NCBI GenBank assembly: GCA_900552545.1
Contig: USAL01000090.1
Location: 1 to 7,595, forward strand
DNA: 7,595 bases
Direction: 5' to 3'
Source of the DNA: an uncultured Sutterella sp.
Lineage (GTDB): Bacteria > Pseudomonadota > Gammaproteobacteria > Burkholderiales > Burkholderiaceae_F
The translations under genes and the position numbers were made by a program. Shown here piece by piece: positions 1-6,606 of the stretch. Positions within the stretch are counted from its first letter, which is position 1; every line of letters starts with the position of its first letter. The notes beneath the pieces were generated by a model. The model was given only the letters and a program-made list of their open reading frames with translations. It was not told the DNA's origin and searched no databases.

Positions 1-1393
1 CATGCTTGACGATGGCGCTCGTCTCAAGCCCCGGCATCTGCCACCACCACAGGCGCTGCAGTGCGCCGTCGACCACCTGCGTACGCACGCCGTTGAGCGA
101 AAAGACGTTTTGCGCCGAAAAGCCCAGAAGCGTCAGATCGGGAAGCGCCGCCACGCCGTCCCAGCCATAGATGACAAGCTGCGAGTCCTTACCGGCATTG
201 ACGGTGATCGGAGAGCTCTCCGAATCGTCCTTGGCCGCAGCGGGTTCTTCCCCGTAGTAGATCACCCAGCGGGCGTCGTCGCCAAGGTAGATGCCGCTTT
301 CCCCGGTCTCATTCACGGTACCCACGGTGATCGTGACGTTCTCGGGAACGGCTTGCGAGGTGAGCCCCGCGGCGGTGAGAAGCGTGCTCTTGCGGGGGTT
401 GTTCGTGAGCACGTCGACGTCGGCCAGAATGTGCGAGAGACGGGCCCGGACCTGTTCGGATTCGCTTAAATCATCAAAGCCCGCGATGCTTTCGCGGATG
501 GATGCATCGAGCCGCTCGTTGGGACGCTCAAGGAGCGTGCCGAGAGCGAGCGTCCCGTTGCCGGTTACCGAAATGCTTGAGGACTCAGCCTTATCCTCCG
601 TACCACCATAGGCCGGCGCAACGTCATCGGTGATCGCGCCGACAAGAAGCGCCGAGCCAAGACGCCATTGGTTGTCTGAAGCTGCCGCCGCGTCGCCCTG
701 CACCGCCACATTCCCGTGGGTGAGATTGAGCGTCTCAATGCGCAGGAGGGCGCTTGCGCCGCCCTCCCCTTCGCCGACGTTGAACGTGGACTTCTGACCG
801 GAGAACTTCGTATCCAGACGGCCGAGCTTGCCGTCGCCCGCATAAGTCACTTCTGCCGCCGAAAGACTCATCGTTCCTTCGGCCATGTCGAGGGCGCCGT
901 GAATGCGTACCTGAGAAGGATCATCTGATCCTGAAAGGAACATGATCTCCTGGTCGCCCTTGATCGCCGTCGCGGCACTGATCTCGGCGTTGCCCGTAAC
1001 CGACACGGTGGATTGAGCGGGTTGTTCAGGGTCTGGTTTCGGATCGGCAGAAAGCAGAATTCCGACGGAATCCGGGACGCTGCCGAGATCCACGTCAAGC
1101 GCTTTTACGTCCGGATCCTCAGACGCAACCCCCGCATACCCCTTGACCTCAATTCCAACAGTTCCTCTTTCCATGCTTTCATCGCTAGGAATACGAATGG
1201 AACGAATCGAAGTAAACCCGTCACTTGTGTCAGTGATGACGTAAGAGTCATCATCCGAGGAAATTGTTTCCCCAAAATCTGTAATGGTCACCAAGGCCGC
1301 GTCGGCAGGCAGAGTTTGGAAGAATACGCCTGCCATGCCGGCAGCGAGAAGACCGCGCAGCAGCGGTCTTAATCGATGATGATCGATTGGCAC
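1..1393 (-). CDS. Secreted surface protein, probable autotransporter passenger (N-terminal part, runs off window)
   Basis: 464 codons are open from a GTG at 1393 to the left edge. A GGAGGT lies just upstream of the GTG, and an in-frame TGA lies 15 bases upstream of it. No other start would keep the signal peptide: a short basic segment (HHRLRP), a hydrophobic core (about residues 11-25) and a likely cleavage site after PADAA near residue 33. The rest looks like a beta-rich, acidic passenger, low in Cys, rich in Gly/Ser/Thr/Asp/Val. A short motif recurs (SVTGNAEISA near 131, SVTGNGTLAL near 275). A helical stretch (about 295-345) precedes a segment with DARWVIYYG and LVIYGWDG, and a run of three Trp lies near 449-451. 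Export is well supported. The autotransporter call is inference, because no beta-barrel is in view. A large lipid-free adhesin or other exported repeat protein remains possible. It has its own leader and is separated from the upstream antiporter by a terminator. I recognise no enzymatic domain. Confidence 0.72.
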   Translation of the reverse strand, partial: MPIDHHRLRPLLRGLLAAGMAGVFFQTLPADAALVTITDFGETISSDDDSYVITDTSDGFTSIRSIRIPSDESMERGTVGIEVKGYAGVASEDPDVKALDVDLGSVPDSVGILLSADPKPDPEQPAQSTVSVTGNAEISAATAIKGDQEIMFLSGSDDPSQVRIHGALDMAEGTMSLSAAEVTYAGDGKLGRLDTKFSGQKSTFNVGEGEGGASALLRIETLNLTHGNVAVQGDAAAASDNQWRLGSALLVGAITDDVAPAYGGTEDKAESSSISVTGNGTLALGTLLERPNERLDASIRESIAGFDDLSESEQVRARLSHILADVDVLTNNPRKSTLLTAAGLTSQAVPENVTITVGTVNETGESGIYLGDDARWVIYYGEEPAAAKDDSESSPITVNAGKDSQLVIYGWDGVAALPDLTLLGFSAQNVFSLNGVRTQVVDGALQRLWWWQMPGLETSAIVKH

Positions 1394-1518
1394 GATACCT
1401 CCGTGTCAAGTTGAAAAATGCGCAAGTCTGCCGAGAGAATCGGGATTTCGCCGCATTTCAACGCCGGCCTGCGGAGCCGCTCACGAAGAATCAATGACTT
1501 ACAGATATTTGGTGGGGC

Positions 1519-1564
1519 AAAAATGCAACAGGGGAGCCTCCCATGTACCGGAAGACTCCCCTGT
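1519..1564 (-). terminator. Rho-independent terminator after the NhaD-like antiporter gene
   Basis: On the minus strand a 15-bp stem is formed: ACAGGGGAG pairs perfectly with CTCCCCTGT, and TCTTCC continues against GGGAGG with two G-U pairs, closing on a 7-base loop. A run of five T follows (TTGCATTTTTG). It lies about 68 bases beyond the antiporter stop codon and isolates that gene from the surface-protein gene. It is asymmetric in T content, so it should work on the minus strand only. Confidence 0.82.
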
Positions 1565-1631
1565 CGATTGAGGCGCCGTAATCGTCGCATTGACTGGCGT
1601 CTCGGAGGGATTTTGGTAGTTGGATCGCCTT

Positions 1632-3041
1632 TTAGAGGAAGATCATGTCGGCGATGAAGAACGTCGGGAACAGAATGCCCACCGACCAGAGCATATAGCC
1701 GAGGAACGTGGGCATCTTGATGCCGCGCTCCTGGACGATGCTGAGCACCATGAAGTTGGGCGCATTACCGATGTAGGTGACGGCGCCCATGAACACCGCA
1801 CCCATCGAAACGGCCATCAACGTATGCGCGTGCGTCGTCGTCAGCTCGACGGCGTCGCCGCCGGCAAGGTTGAAGAACGCCAGATACGTGGGCGTGTTGT
1901 CAAGCAGCGCCGAGAGCGACCCGGTGAGCCAGAAGAACATCTGGTTGTTGAATTCGCCCGCCTCGTCGGTGACGAGCGCCACGACGGAGGCAAACGCACC
2001 GTGCGAGCCCGCGCGCAGCATTTCAAGCACGGGCACCATGCACACGAAGATGCCGAAAAAGAGCTTGGCGACTTCGACGATCGGCGCGAAGGTGAACTGA
2101 TTGGCAATGCGTGCGGCTTTGGGCGTCGTCCTCAGCGACAGCACGGCGATCACAAGGAAGAGCACGTCGCGCACGATGCCCTGCAGCGTGAGCTCAACGG
2201 AGAGCACGTTGAAGGTGATGCCCGAATTCCAGATGCCGCTCATCAGCACCGCGCAGACGATGCACACGAGCCACAGCAGGTTGATGTTGCCTTCGATCGC
2301 AAACTTCGTCTTTTCCTGCGTCTGCTCGACGAAATTGCCTTCACGCTTGTCCTTGTTGAAGAAGTACGTGTCGACGGCAAGGTAGATCGCCATCAGGATC
2401 GCCAGAACGAAGATGAGCGGCAGGAGCAGATGGCCGGTTGTCCAGAAGAAGGGCACGCCGCGCAGAAAGCCCATGAAGAGAGGCGGATCGCCCAGGGGCG
2501 TCAAGCAGCCGCCGATGTTGGCCACGATGAAGATGAAGAAGATGAACGTGTGCATCTTGTAGCGGCGCTTCTCGTTGGCCGCAATGAGCGGACGGATGAG
2601 AAGCATGGCCGCGCCCGTGGTGCCCATGAGGTTTGCAAGCACCGCGCCCACAAGGAGGAACCCGGCGTTGACGATGGGCTTGCCCACGAAGCTGCCGCGG
2701 ATGTGGATGCCGCCTGCGGCGACAAAGAGCGCGCCCACAAAGAGCAGGAACGGCACGTAGTCGCCGATGATGGCGTGCGCGACGCTTGCCGCGGCAACGC
2801 CCGCGCCGTAGACGTAGAGCACCGGAATCACGCAGCACAGCGCCCAGAACACGGCCACCTTGCCGTAGTTCTGATGCCAGAAGTGCGGCAGAAAGAGCGG
2901 GAACAAGGCAATCGAAAGCAGGATGCCGGCAAACGGAATCGCCCAGACGATCGAGAGCTCGCTGCCGTTGAGCGAGGCGGCCGAGGCCATCGCCGGCAGA
3001 GCCGCCGCCGGCAGGGCCGCCAGAAATTTCACAAGGTTCAC
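1632..3041 (-). CDS. NhaD/CitMHS-type Na+/H+ antiporter (ion-transporter superfamily permease)
   Basis: Integral inner-membrane permease of the ArsB/NhaD (ion transporter) superfamily, 469 residues, close to the usual size of NhaD proteins. It probably exchanges Na+ (or Li+) for H+, although relatives are also annotated as citrate or dicarboxylate carriers, so the substrate is inference. The N-terminus (VNLVKFLAALPAAALPAMASA) resembles a signal peptide, as in Burkholderiales homologues. About twelve hydrophobic segments follow. Two family motifs mark the two halves: NIGGCLTPLGDPP at 175-187, and LLDNTPT at 379-385, with VTYIGNAPNF at 421-430. The polar loop at about 229-252 separates the halves. 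The GTG at 3041 is preferred: a GAGGAG ribosome site lies about 9 bases upstream, and it gives the family-like N-terminus. A TTG 87 bases upstream would add a charged tail that overlaps the leader hairpin and candidate promoter. It appears to be a single-gene unit between two terminators. Confidence 0.87.
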   Translation of the reverse strand: MNLVKFLAALPAAALPAMASAASLNGSELSIVWAIPFAGILLSIALFPLFLPHFWHQNYGKVAVFWALCCVIPVLYVYGAGVAAASVAHAIIGDYVPFLLFVGALFVAAGGIHIRGSFVGKPIVNAGFLLVGAVLANLMGTTGAAMLLIRPLIAANEKRRYKMHTFIFFIFIVANIGGCLTPLGDPPLFMGFLRGVPFFWTTGHLLLPLIFVLAILMAIYLAVDTYFFNKDKREGNFVEQTQEKTKFAIEGNINLLWLVCIVCAVLMSGIWNSGITFNVLSVELTLQGIVRDVLFLVIAVLSLRTTPKAARIANQFTFAPIVEVAKLFFGIFVCMVPVLEMLRAGSHGAFASVVALVTDEAGEFNNQMFFWLTGSLSALLDNTPTYLAFFNLAGGDAVELTTTHAHTLMAVSMGAVFMGAVTYIGNAPNFMVLSIVQERGIKMPTFLGYMLWSVGILFPTFFIADMIFL

Positions 3042-3095
3042 TTTGTTCTTCTCCTCAGGAGATTGACCAAAAGCCAGGCGAAACCTTGGATTGCC

Positions 3096-3114
3096 GCCCG
3101 ACTTGCATTCGGGC
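3096..3114 (-). promoter_or_regulatory. Small hairpin in the antiporter leader
   Basis: Perfect 6-bp inverted repeat (GCCCGA/TCGGGC) with a 7-base loop, about 55 bases upstream of the antiporter GTG and just downstream of the candidate -10. It would sit at the very 5' end of the transcript. It has no T-run after it, so it is not a terminator. It could stabilise the mRNA or be part of a larger leader fold; function unknown. Confidence 0.4.
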
Positions 3115-3117
3115 TTG

Positions 3118-3146
3118 ATTTTAGCCAAAAAAAATCGGCGTCTTTA
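3118..3146 (-). promoter_or_regulatory. Candidate sigma70 promoter for the antiporter gene
   Basis: On the minus strand a TAAAAT (-10, five of six consensus bases) at 3123-3118 follows a poor -35 (TAAAGA at 3146-3141) with 17 bases between, in which eight consecutive T occur. The AT-rich stretch just upstream (about 3165-3145) could help as an UP-like element. It lies downstream of the pncB terminator, where a promoter is needed. The weak -35 keeps confidence low. Confidence 0.38.
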
Positions 3147-3210
3147 CATTTCGTTAAATATTTACCATCCGCCGCGCCGCACCGTGCGCGGAAGGCCCGA
3201 AACCGACGCG

Positions 3211-3260
3211 AAAAAACAAAGGGCGCGGGGAGAAGGCGGCAAACCCTCCCCTGCGCCCTT
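3211..3260 (-). terminator. Rho-independent terminator after pncB
   Basis: On the minus strand AAGGGCGC pairs with GCGCCCTT (8 bp), then after a single bulged A, GGGGA pairs with TCCCC, closing on a G/T-rich loop. The stem is followed by TTTGTTTTTT. It starts about 77 bases past the pncB stop codon. Together with the terminator at 1519-1564 it brackets the antiporter gene. The rest of 3042-3336 holds only the antiporter leader and no gene that I can support. Confidence 0.88.
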
Positions 3261-3336
3261 GCTTATTGCTTGCTCATCGTTTTGGCGGCCTACCCCGCAA
3301 GACTCTTCCCGCGGCGGGCCGTCCAAGCTTTCCTTT

Positions 3337-4515
3337 TTACGCCTTGATGCCGAAGACCTGCTTGAGGTAGGCAAGATACGTTTCGTCCTCGCACATGCCC
3401 TTCCCTGGCGTGTCGGAAATCTTCGCCACGGGCTGGCCGTTGCAGCGCACCATCTTCATGACGATGTTCAAGGGCTGGGGCCCGAGGTCGTTCATCAGGT
3501 TGGTGCCGATCCCGAAGCCCATGCGGATGCGGTGGTTGAAGCGCCGGTAGAGCTCGATGATGCGCGGGAACGTGAGCGCATCGGAAAAGATGAGCGTCTT
3601 GCTTCTCGGATCGCTCTTGTTGGCCGCATAGTGCTCGATCATGCGCTCGCCCCAGACGAAAGGATCGCCCGAATCGTGGCGCGCCCCGTCAAAGAGCTTG
3701 CAGAAGTACATGTCGAAGTCCTTCAAGAACGGCTCCATGCCGTAGACGTCGGCCAGCGCAATGCCGAGGTCGCCGCGGTACTCCTTGGCCCACATCTGAA
3801 AGCCGTAGGTCTGGCTGTCGCGCAGGCGCGGTCCGAGCGCCTGGCAGGCCTGAAGGTATTCGTGCGCCATGGTGCCCATCGGAATGAGGCCGTAGTCCTT
3901 GGCGTACATCACGTTGCTCGTGCCCGCAAAGATGTCGCGCCCCATCTCGCTGATGAGGGTTTCGATCACCTGCTTCTGCCAGCGGCACGAGAAGCGCCGG
4001 CGGGTGCCGAAGTCGCTGATCTTGAGGCTGCCGTTGTCGGGCTCGTTCAAGGCCATGCCGATCTTGGCGCGAAGCCGCTTCATGCCCTCGGTCGTGTCGG
4101 GCACGGGCATGAGATGGCGGAAATAGACTTCGTTGACAATGGCAAGCACCGGGATTTCAAAGAGAATCGTATGAAGCCACGGGCCTTCGACGGTGATGTT
4201 GATGCCCGCCGACCCGTTGGGGTCGCGGCTTACATGCACGTACTTCGCCTTGAGGTGAAAAAGGCTCAGGAACTCGACGAAGTCGCTCTTGATGAAGCGC
4301 AGCCCGCGCAGGTACTCAAGCTCGTCTTCACGCAGCGTAAGCGAACACAGGTGCTCGATTTCAGCCTGAATCTCCTCGACGTAGGGCGAAAGATCGATGC
4401 CCTCGGTGCGGCAGCGAAAGCGGTAGGTGCAGCTTGCACCAGGGAACTGATGCAGCACGCACTGCATCATGGTGAACTTGTAGAGGTCGGTGTCGAGCAG
4501 GGATTCGATGATCAT
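3337..4515 (-). CDS. pncB: Nicotinate phosphoribosyltransferase
   Basis: Cytosolic enzyme of NAD salvage. It joins nicotinate to PRPP, with ATP hydrolysis, to give nicotinate mononucleotide. With a start at 4515 the product is 392 residues, near the roughly 400 of proteobacterial PncB. Family hallmarks are visible in order: LLDTDLYKFTMMQ at 6-18, FGTRRRFS at 169-176, GTMAHE at 214-219 with His218 as the phosphorylated catalytic histidine of the family, RHDSGDP at 279-285, and FGIGTNL at 334-340. The MII start matches homologues. An ATG 48 bases upstream would add 16 residues overlapping the inverted repeat at 4545-4605, and it has a poor ribosome site. The chosen ATG itself has only an A-rich AAAGAAAAA ahead of it. 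The gene follows nagZ after 117 bases and ends in a strong terminator. It may be co-transcribed with nagZ or driven from the intergenic leader, where a TATAGT lies at 4629-4624 without a convincing -35. Confidence 0.94.
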   Translation of the reverse strand: MIIESLLDTDLYKFTMMQCVLHQFPGASCTYRFRCRTEGIDLSPYVEEIQAEIEHLCSLTLREDELEYLRGLRFIKSDFVEFLSLFHLKAKYVHVSRDPNGSAGINITVEGPWLHTILFEIPVLAIVNEVYFRHLMPVPDTTEGMKRLRAKIGMALNEPDNGSLKISDFGTRRRFSCRWQKQVIETLISEMGRDIFAGTSNVMYAKDYGLIPMGTMAHEYLQACQALGPRLRDSQTYGFQMWAKEYRGDLGIALADVYGMEPFLKDFDMYFCKLFDGARHDSGDPFVWGERMIEHYAANKSDPRSKTLIFSDALTFPRIIELYRRFNHRIRMGFGIGTNLMNDLGPQPLNIVMKMVRCNGQPVAKISDTPGKGMCEDETYLAYLKQVFGIKA

Positions 4516-4544
4516 TTTTTCTTTGTGTGCCTGTAGTCGTGCGG

Positions 4545-4605
4545 CATTCGTGACGCCTGGCATTTCGCCCGCTCAGAGCCCTCCCAAGGCGCTTCGTCAC
4601 GAATG
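4545..4605. repeat. Perfect 11-bp inverted repeat in the pncB leader
   Basis: CATTCGTGACG at 4545-4555 is the exact reverse complement of CGTCACGAATG at 4595-4605, with 39 bases between. Some further imperfect pairing inside (CCTTGG against CCAGG on the minus strand) could extend the stem. It lies between nagZ and pncB, ending 29 bases before the pncB start. It has no T-run on the minus strand, so it is not a nagZ terminator. It could be a looped operator or an mRNA leader structure acting on pncB; no known NAD-regulator motif was recognised. Confidence 0.6.
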
Positions 4606-4632
4606 TCCGAACCGTGTTTTTTTACTATAGCG

Positions 4633-5643
4633 CTAGGCAACGCGCATCAGCTCAACCGCGCGGCGGTAAAGCGCCGACTTCTGAAGCTCTTCGCGCCTGG
4701 GAGCCGTACCGATAGGCGCCAACCGCTCGGCGCGCTCGCGCCAGGCGTCTGTCGCCGTAAAGCGCAGCTCCTTGATCATCGCATCGACCTCGTCGGGCGC
4801 GTTGCAGCAGATGAGTCCGTCGCACCCAGCGGAGAGGGCCTTCTCGGCGCGCTCAAGATAGGTGCCGGCGTTGCGCGCGCCCTGCATCGAGAGATCGTCG
4901 GAAAAGACAAAGCCCTTGAAACCCAGCTTTTCGCGCAGGAGGCCCTGAAGGATGCGCGGCGAGAACGTCGCGGGCTCCGAGTCAAGCTGCGGGTAGACGA
5001 TGTGCGCGGTCATGATCGAGACGAGATTGATCCCAAGCCACGCGTAGGGCATGGCGTCGATCGTCTCGAGCACTTCGGCGCTGCGTTCATCTTCGGGCAG
5101 CGCCACGTGGCTGTCGGCCAAAGCCCAGCCGTGGCCTGGAAAATGCTTGCCGCAGTTGGCCATCCCGGCCGTGAGAAAGCCGTGCGTGACGGCCGCGGCC
5201 AGGCGCGCAACGATGCGGGGGTCCTTTGAAAAGGAGCGCGCGCCGATGATTTCGCTGCGGCCCCAGTCAAGGTCAAGCACGGGCGCAAAGGTGAGATCCA
5301 CGCCGCAGGCGCGCAGTTCGCTTGCAAGCACGTAGCCCGCAGCCGAAGCCGCGCAAAGCCCGCGTTCGGGGTCGCGCGCATAAAGGTCGCCATAGTCGTG
5401 CATGGCCGGGATTTCGGTAAATCCCTTGCGAAAGCGTTGCACGCGGCCGCCTTCGTGATCGACGGCGATGAGAACGCCGGGCTTGACGGCGTGAATGGCT
5501 GCGCACAGCTCCGTCAACTGTTGAGGATCTTCGTAGTTGCGGGTAAAGAGAATCACCATCCCGACCAAGGGGTGCGCAATGCGCTGAGCCTCGTGCGGCG
5601 TGATCTGCGTTGAAGCGACGTCGCAGACGACGGGTCCGAGCAT
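4633..5643 (-). CDS. nagZ: Beta-N-acetylhexosaminidase, cell-wall recycling (GH3)
   Basis: Cytosolic glycoside hydrolase family 3 enzyme that removes N-acetylglucosamine from anhydro-muropeptides during peptidoglycan recycling, a step linked to beta-lactamase induction in some bacteria. The 336-residue product is a single TIM-barrel domain, the usual length for NagZ. Visible motifs: HPLVGMVILFTRNY at 24-37, VDHEGGRVQRF at 61-71, KHFPGHG at 166-172, the mobile-loop dyad D177-S-H179 (catalytic acid/base His), and FSDDLSM at 247-253 with the first Asp (249) as nucleophile. All catalytic residues are present. The ATG at 5643 is chosen because GGAG lies 7 bases upstream and because the family begins with a GPVMLD-like strand (LGPVVCD here). 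A TTG 24 bases earlier lacks these. It follows recO after 69 bases that contain a T9 run but no GC-rich stem, so read-through from recO is plausible. Confidence 0.95.
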   Translation of the reverse strand: MLGPVVCDVASTQITPHEAQRIAHPLVGMVILFTRNYEDPQQLTELCAAIHAVKPGVLIAVDHEGGRVQRFRKGFTEIPAMHDYGDLYARDPERGLCAASAAGYVLASELRACGVDLTFAPVLDLDWGRSEIIGARSFSKDPRIVARLAAAVTHGFLTAGMANCGKHFPGHGWALADSHVALPEDERSAEVLETIDAMPYAWLGINLVSIMTAHIVYPQLDSEPATFSPRILQGLLREKLGFKGFVFSDDLSMQGARNAGTYLERAEKALSAGCDGLICCNAPDEVDAMIKELRFTATDAWRERAERLAPIGTAPRREELQKSALYRRAVELMRVA

Positions 5644-5712
5644 GAATCGTCTCCAGGAAAAACCCAAAAAAAAATAAGAGGAATCGTCGCGCCGCTTGAA
5701 TGTTAGAAGAGC

Positions 5713-6543
5713 CTAGAGCCCTGCCCAGCGGGCGATCGTCGAGCGGGGCTGCAGGCCCCGATCGCCGACATAGTAGCCGATAATCGCGCGCAACACGGGC
5801 CGCGCACGGCGTATCGTCGCGGACTCCTCAAAGTCGCAGTGCGCAATGGCGCGCACCACATCAAAGGGCACGGCCGCTTCGTCGGGCATGAGGCTCTCGA
5901 CCGTGCGAAGCACCCCCTTGCGCACCGCCCAGAGTCGTTCATGCGCACGCTCAACCTCATCAAACCCCGCGGGCTGCCCCCAGCCAAGGGCCGTGAGAAG
6001 GCGCACTTCAAACGTGCGCAGCGCCGCCTCAAGGGCGCTTCCCTTGTCGTGGGCCAAGTGCGTGAGAACTTTGGTGTAGGCGGAAAAAAGCGCGCTGTTG
6101 GGATCCTCGCGCACCGTCATCCGCAGCACGAGCTCGGTGACGTAGAAGGCCGAGACGAGACTTTCGGGCGGAATGGCCGAAAGGCCTCCCAACCACTTCG
6201 CGTCGGTGAGGTTCCTCACCTCCCCGGCGCCGCTGTAGTTCACAAGAAGCGGGGCAAAGGCATTGATGAGGCCGCGAAACTTTCCCCCGGGGCGCTTGGC
6301 GCCCTTGATGGTGACGGCAACGCGCCCGTGATGCTCGGTAAAAAGCTCGGCCACGACGCTCGTCTCCCGCCACGGCCACGTGGCAAGAATATAGGCGGGC
6401 TCGTTTTTGACGCGCACCCCGCCCGAGCGGGGAGTCTGAGCCGCCGCGCCTTCGAGAAGCGCAAGCGCCTGCGCCTCGCGCCCGAAATTTGCGGAGGGAT
6501 GTGCGGGCGCGCTCGGGCTTTCCTCAATCTCGTCACGCATCAC
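5713..6543 (-). CDS. recO: DNA repair protein RecO
   Basis: RecO binds single-stranded DNA and, with RecR, loads RecA onto SSB-coated gaps in the RecF pathway. The 276-residue product has an N-terminal OB fold (about 49-120: AYILATWPWRETS, the conserved opening, then ELFTEHHGRVAVTIKGAKRP), and a helical C-terminal domain with the ALRTFEVRLLTALGWG pattern typical of the family. It is longer than the 242 residues of E. coli RecO because of a roughly 45-residue Pro/Ala-rich N-terminal extension, as I recall in other Burkholderiales. No zinc-binding cysteines are seen, as is usual in Gram-negative RecO. The start is a GTG at 6543 directly followed by ATG at 6540; either could be used, the ribosome site is weak, and an in-frame TAA lies just upstream, so it cannot start earlier. 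It follows era after 62 bases, which fits an era-recO operon. Confidence 0.93.
   Translation of the reverse strand: MMRDEIEESPSAPAHPSANFGREAQALALLEGAAAQTPRSGGVRVKNEPAYILATWPWRETSVVAELFTEHHGRVAVTIKGAKRPGGKFRGLINAFAPLLVNYSGAGEVRNLTDAKWLGGLSAIPPESLVSAFYVTELVLRMTVREDPNSALFSAYTKVLTHLAHDKGSALEAALRTFEVRLLTALGWGQPAGFDEVERAHERLWAVRKGVLRTVESLMPDEAAVPFDVVRAIAHCDFEESATIRRARPVLRAIIGYYVGDRGLQPRSTIARWAGL
5731..5766 (-). repeat. Bipartite inverted repeat at the 3' end of recO
   Basis: GGCGATC at 5731-5737 pairs with GATCGCC at 5760-5766, and inside it GGGGC at 5745-5749 pairs with GCCCC at 5755-5759 around a 5-base loop, leaving a 7-base bulge on one side. It lies within the last codons of recO, about 16 bases before the stop. 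No T-run follows directly, so a terminator role is doubtful. It may only reflect GC-rich coding sequence. Confidence 0.4.
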
Positions 6544-6581
6544 GAATCTTGCGGCTTAGCTTGGCCAGTATCTGCGGGCTC

Positions 6582-6606
6582 AGACGGTCGAAAAAGGAAA
6601 CCGTCT
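6582..6606 (-). repeat. Hairpin at the era-recO junction
   Basis: AGACGGT and ACCGTCT form a perfect 7-bp stem with an 11-base T-rich loop, beginning at the last base of the era stop codon. The T-run is in the loop, not after the stem, so it is unlikely to terminate transcription. It could be a processing or stability element between era and recO. Confidence 0.42.

Noticed and set aside
2..469. A plus-strand open frame at the left edge
   Set aside because: It has no ribosome site and no family resemblance, and it lies opposite the uninterrupted 464-codon frame with a signal peptide.
1391..1410. A TTGACA just upstream of the surface-protein GTG, a perfect -35 match
   Set aside because: Its matching -10 would lie inside the coding region, where nothing resembles TATAAT at the right spacing; the bases overlap the ribosome-site region.
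1620..3347. A 575-codon open frame on the plus strand, antisense to the antiporter gene
   Set aside because: The product is highly charged, rich in Glu, His and Arg and without recognisable domains, as expected from the complement of a GC-rich membrane-protein gene. The minus frame has clear family motifs, a ribosome site and a terminator.
3091..4536. A 481-codon open frame on the plus strand, antisense to pncB
   Set aside because: It covers pncB, its terminator and the antiporter leader without any recognisable motif. The pncB motifs on the minus strand explain the sequence.
3337..4563. Longer pncB start at 4563
   Set aside because: It adds 16 residues not expected in the family, lacks a well-placed ribosome site, and overlaps the 11-bp inverted repeat.
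4595..4623. Short stem CACG/CGTG followed by seven T on the plus strand, resembling a terminator
   Set aside because: The stem is only 4 bp and no plus-strand gene precedes it.
5644..5690. T9 run between recO and nagZ as a terminator
   Set aside because: No GC-rich stem lies immediately before it, so an intrinsic terminator is not supported.
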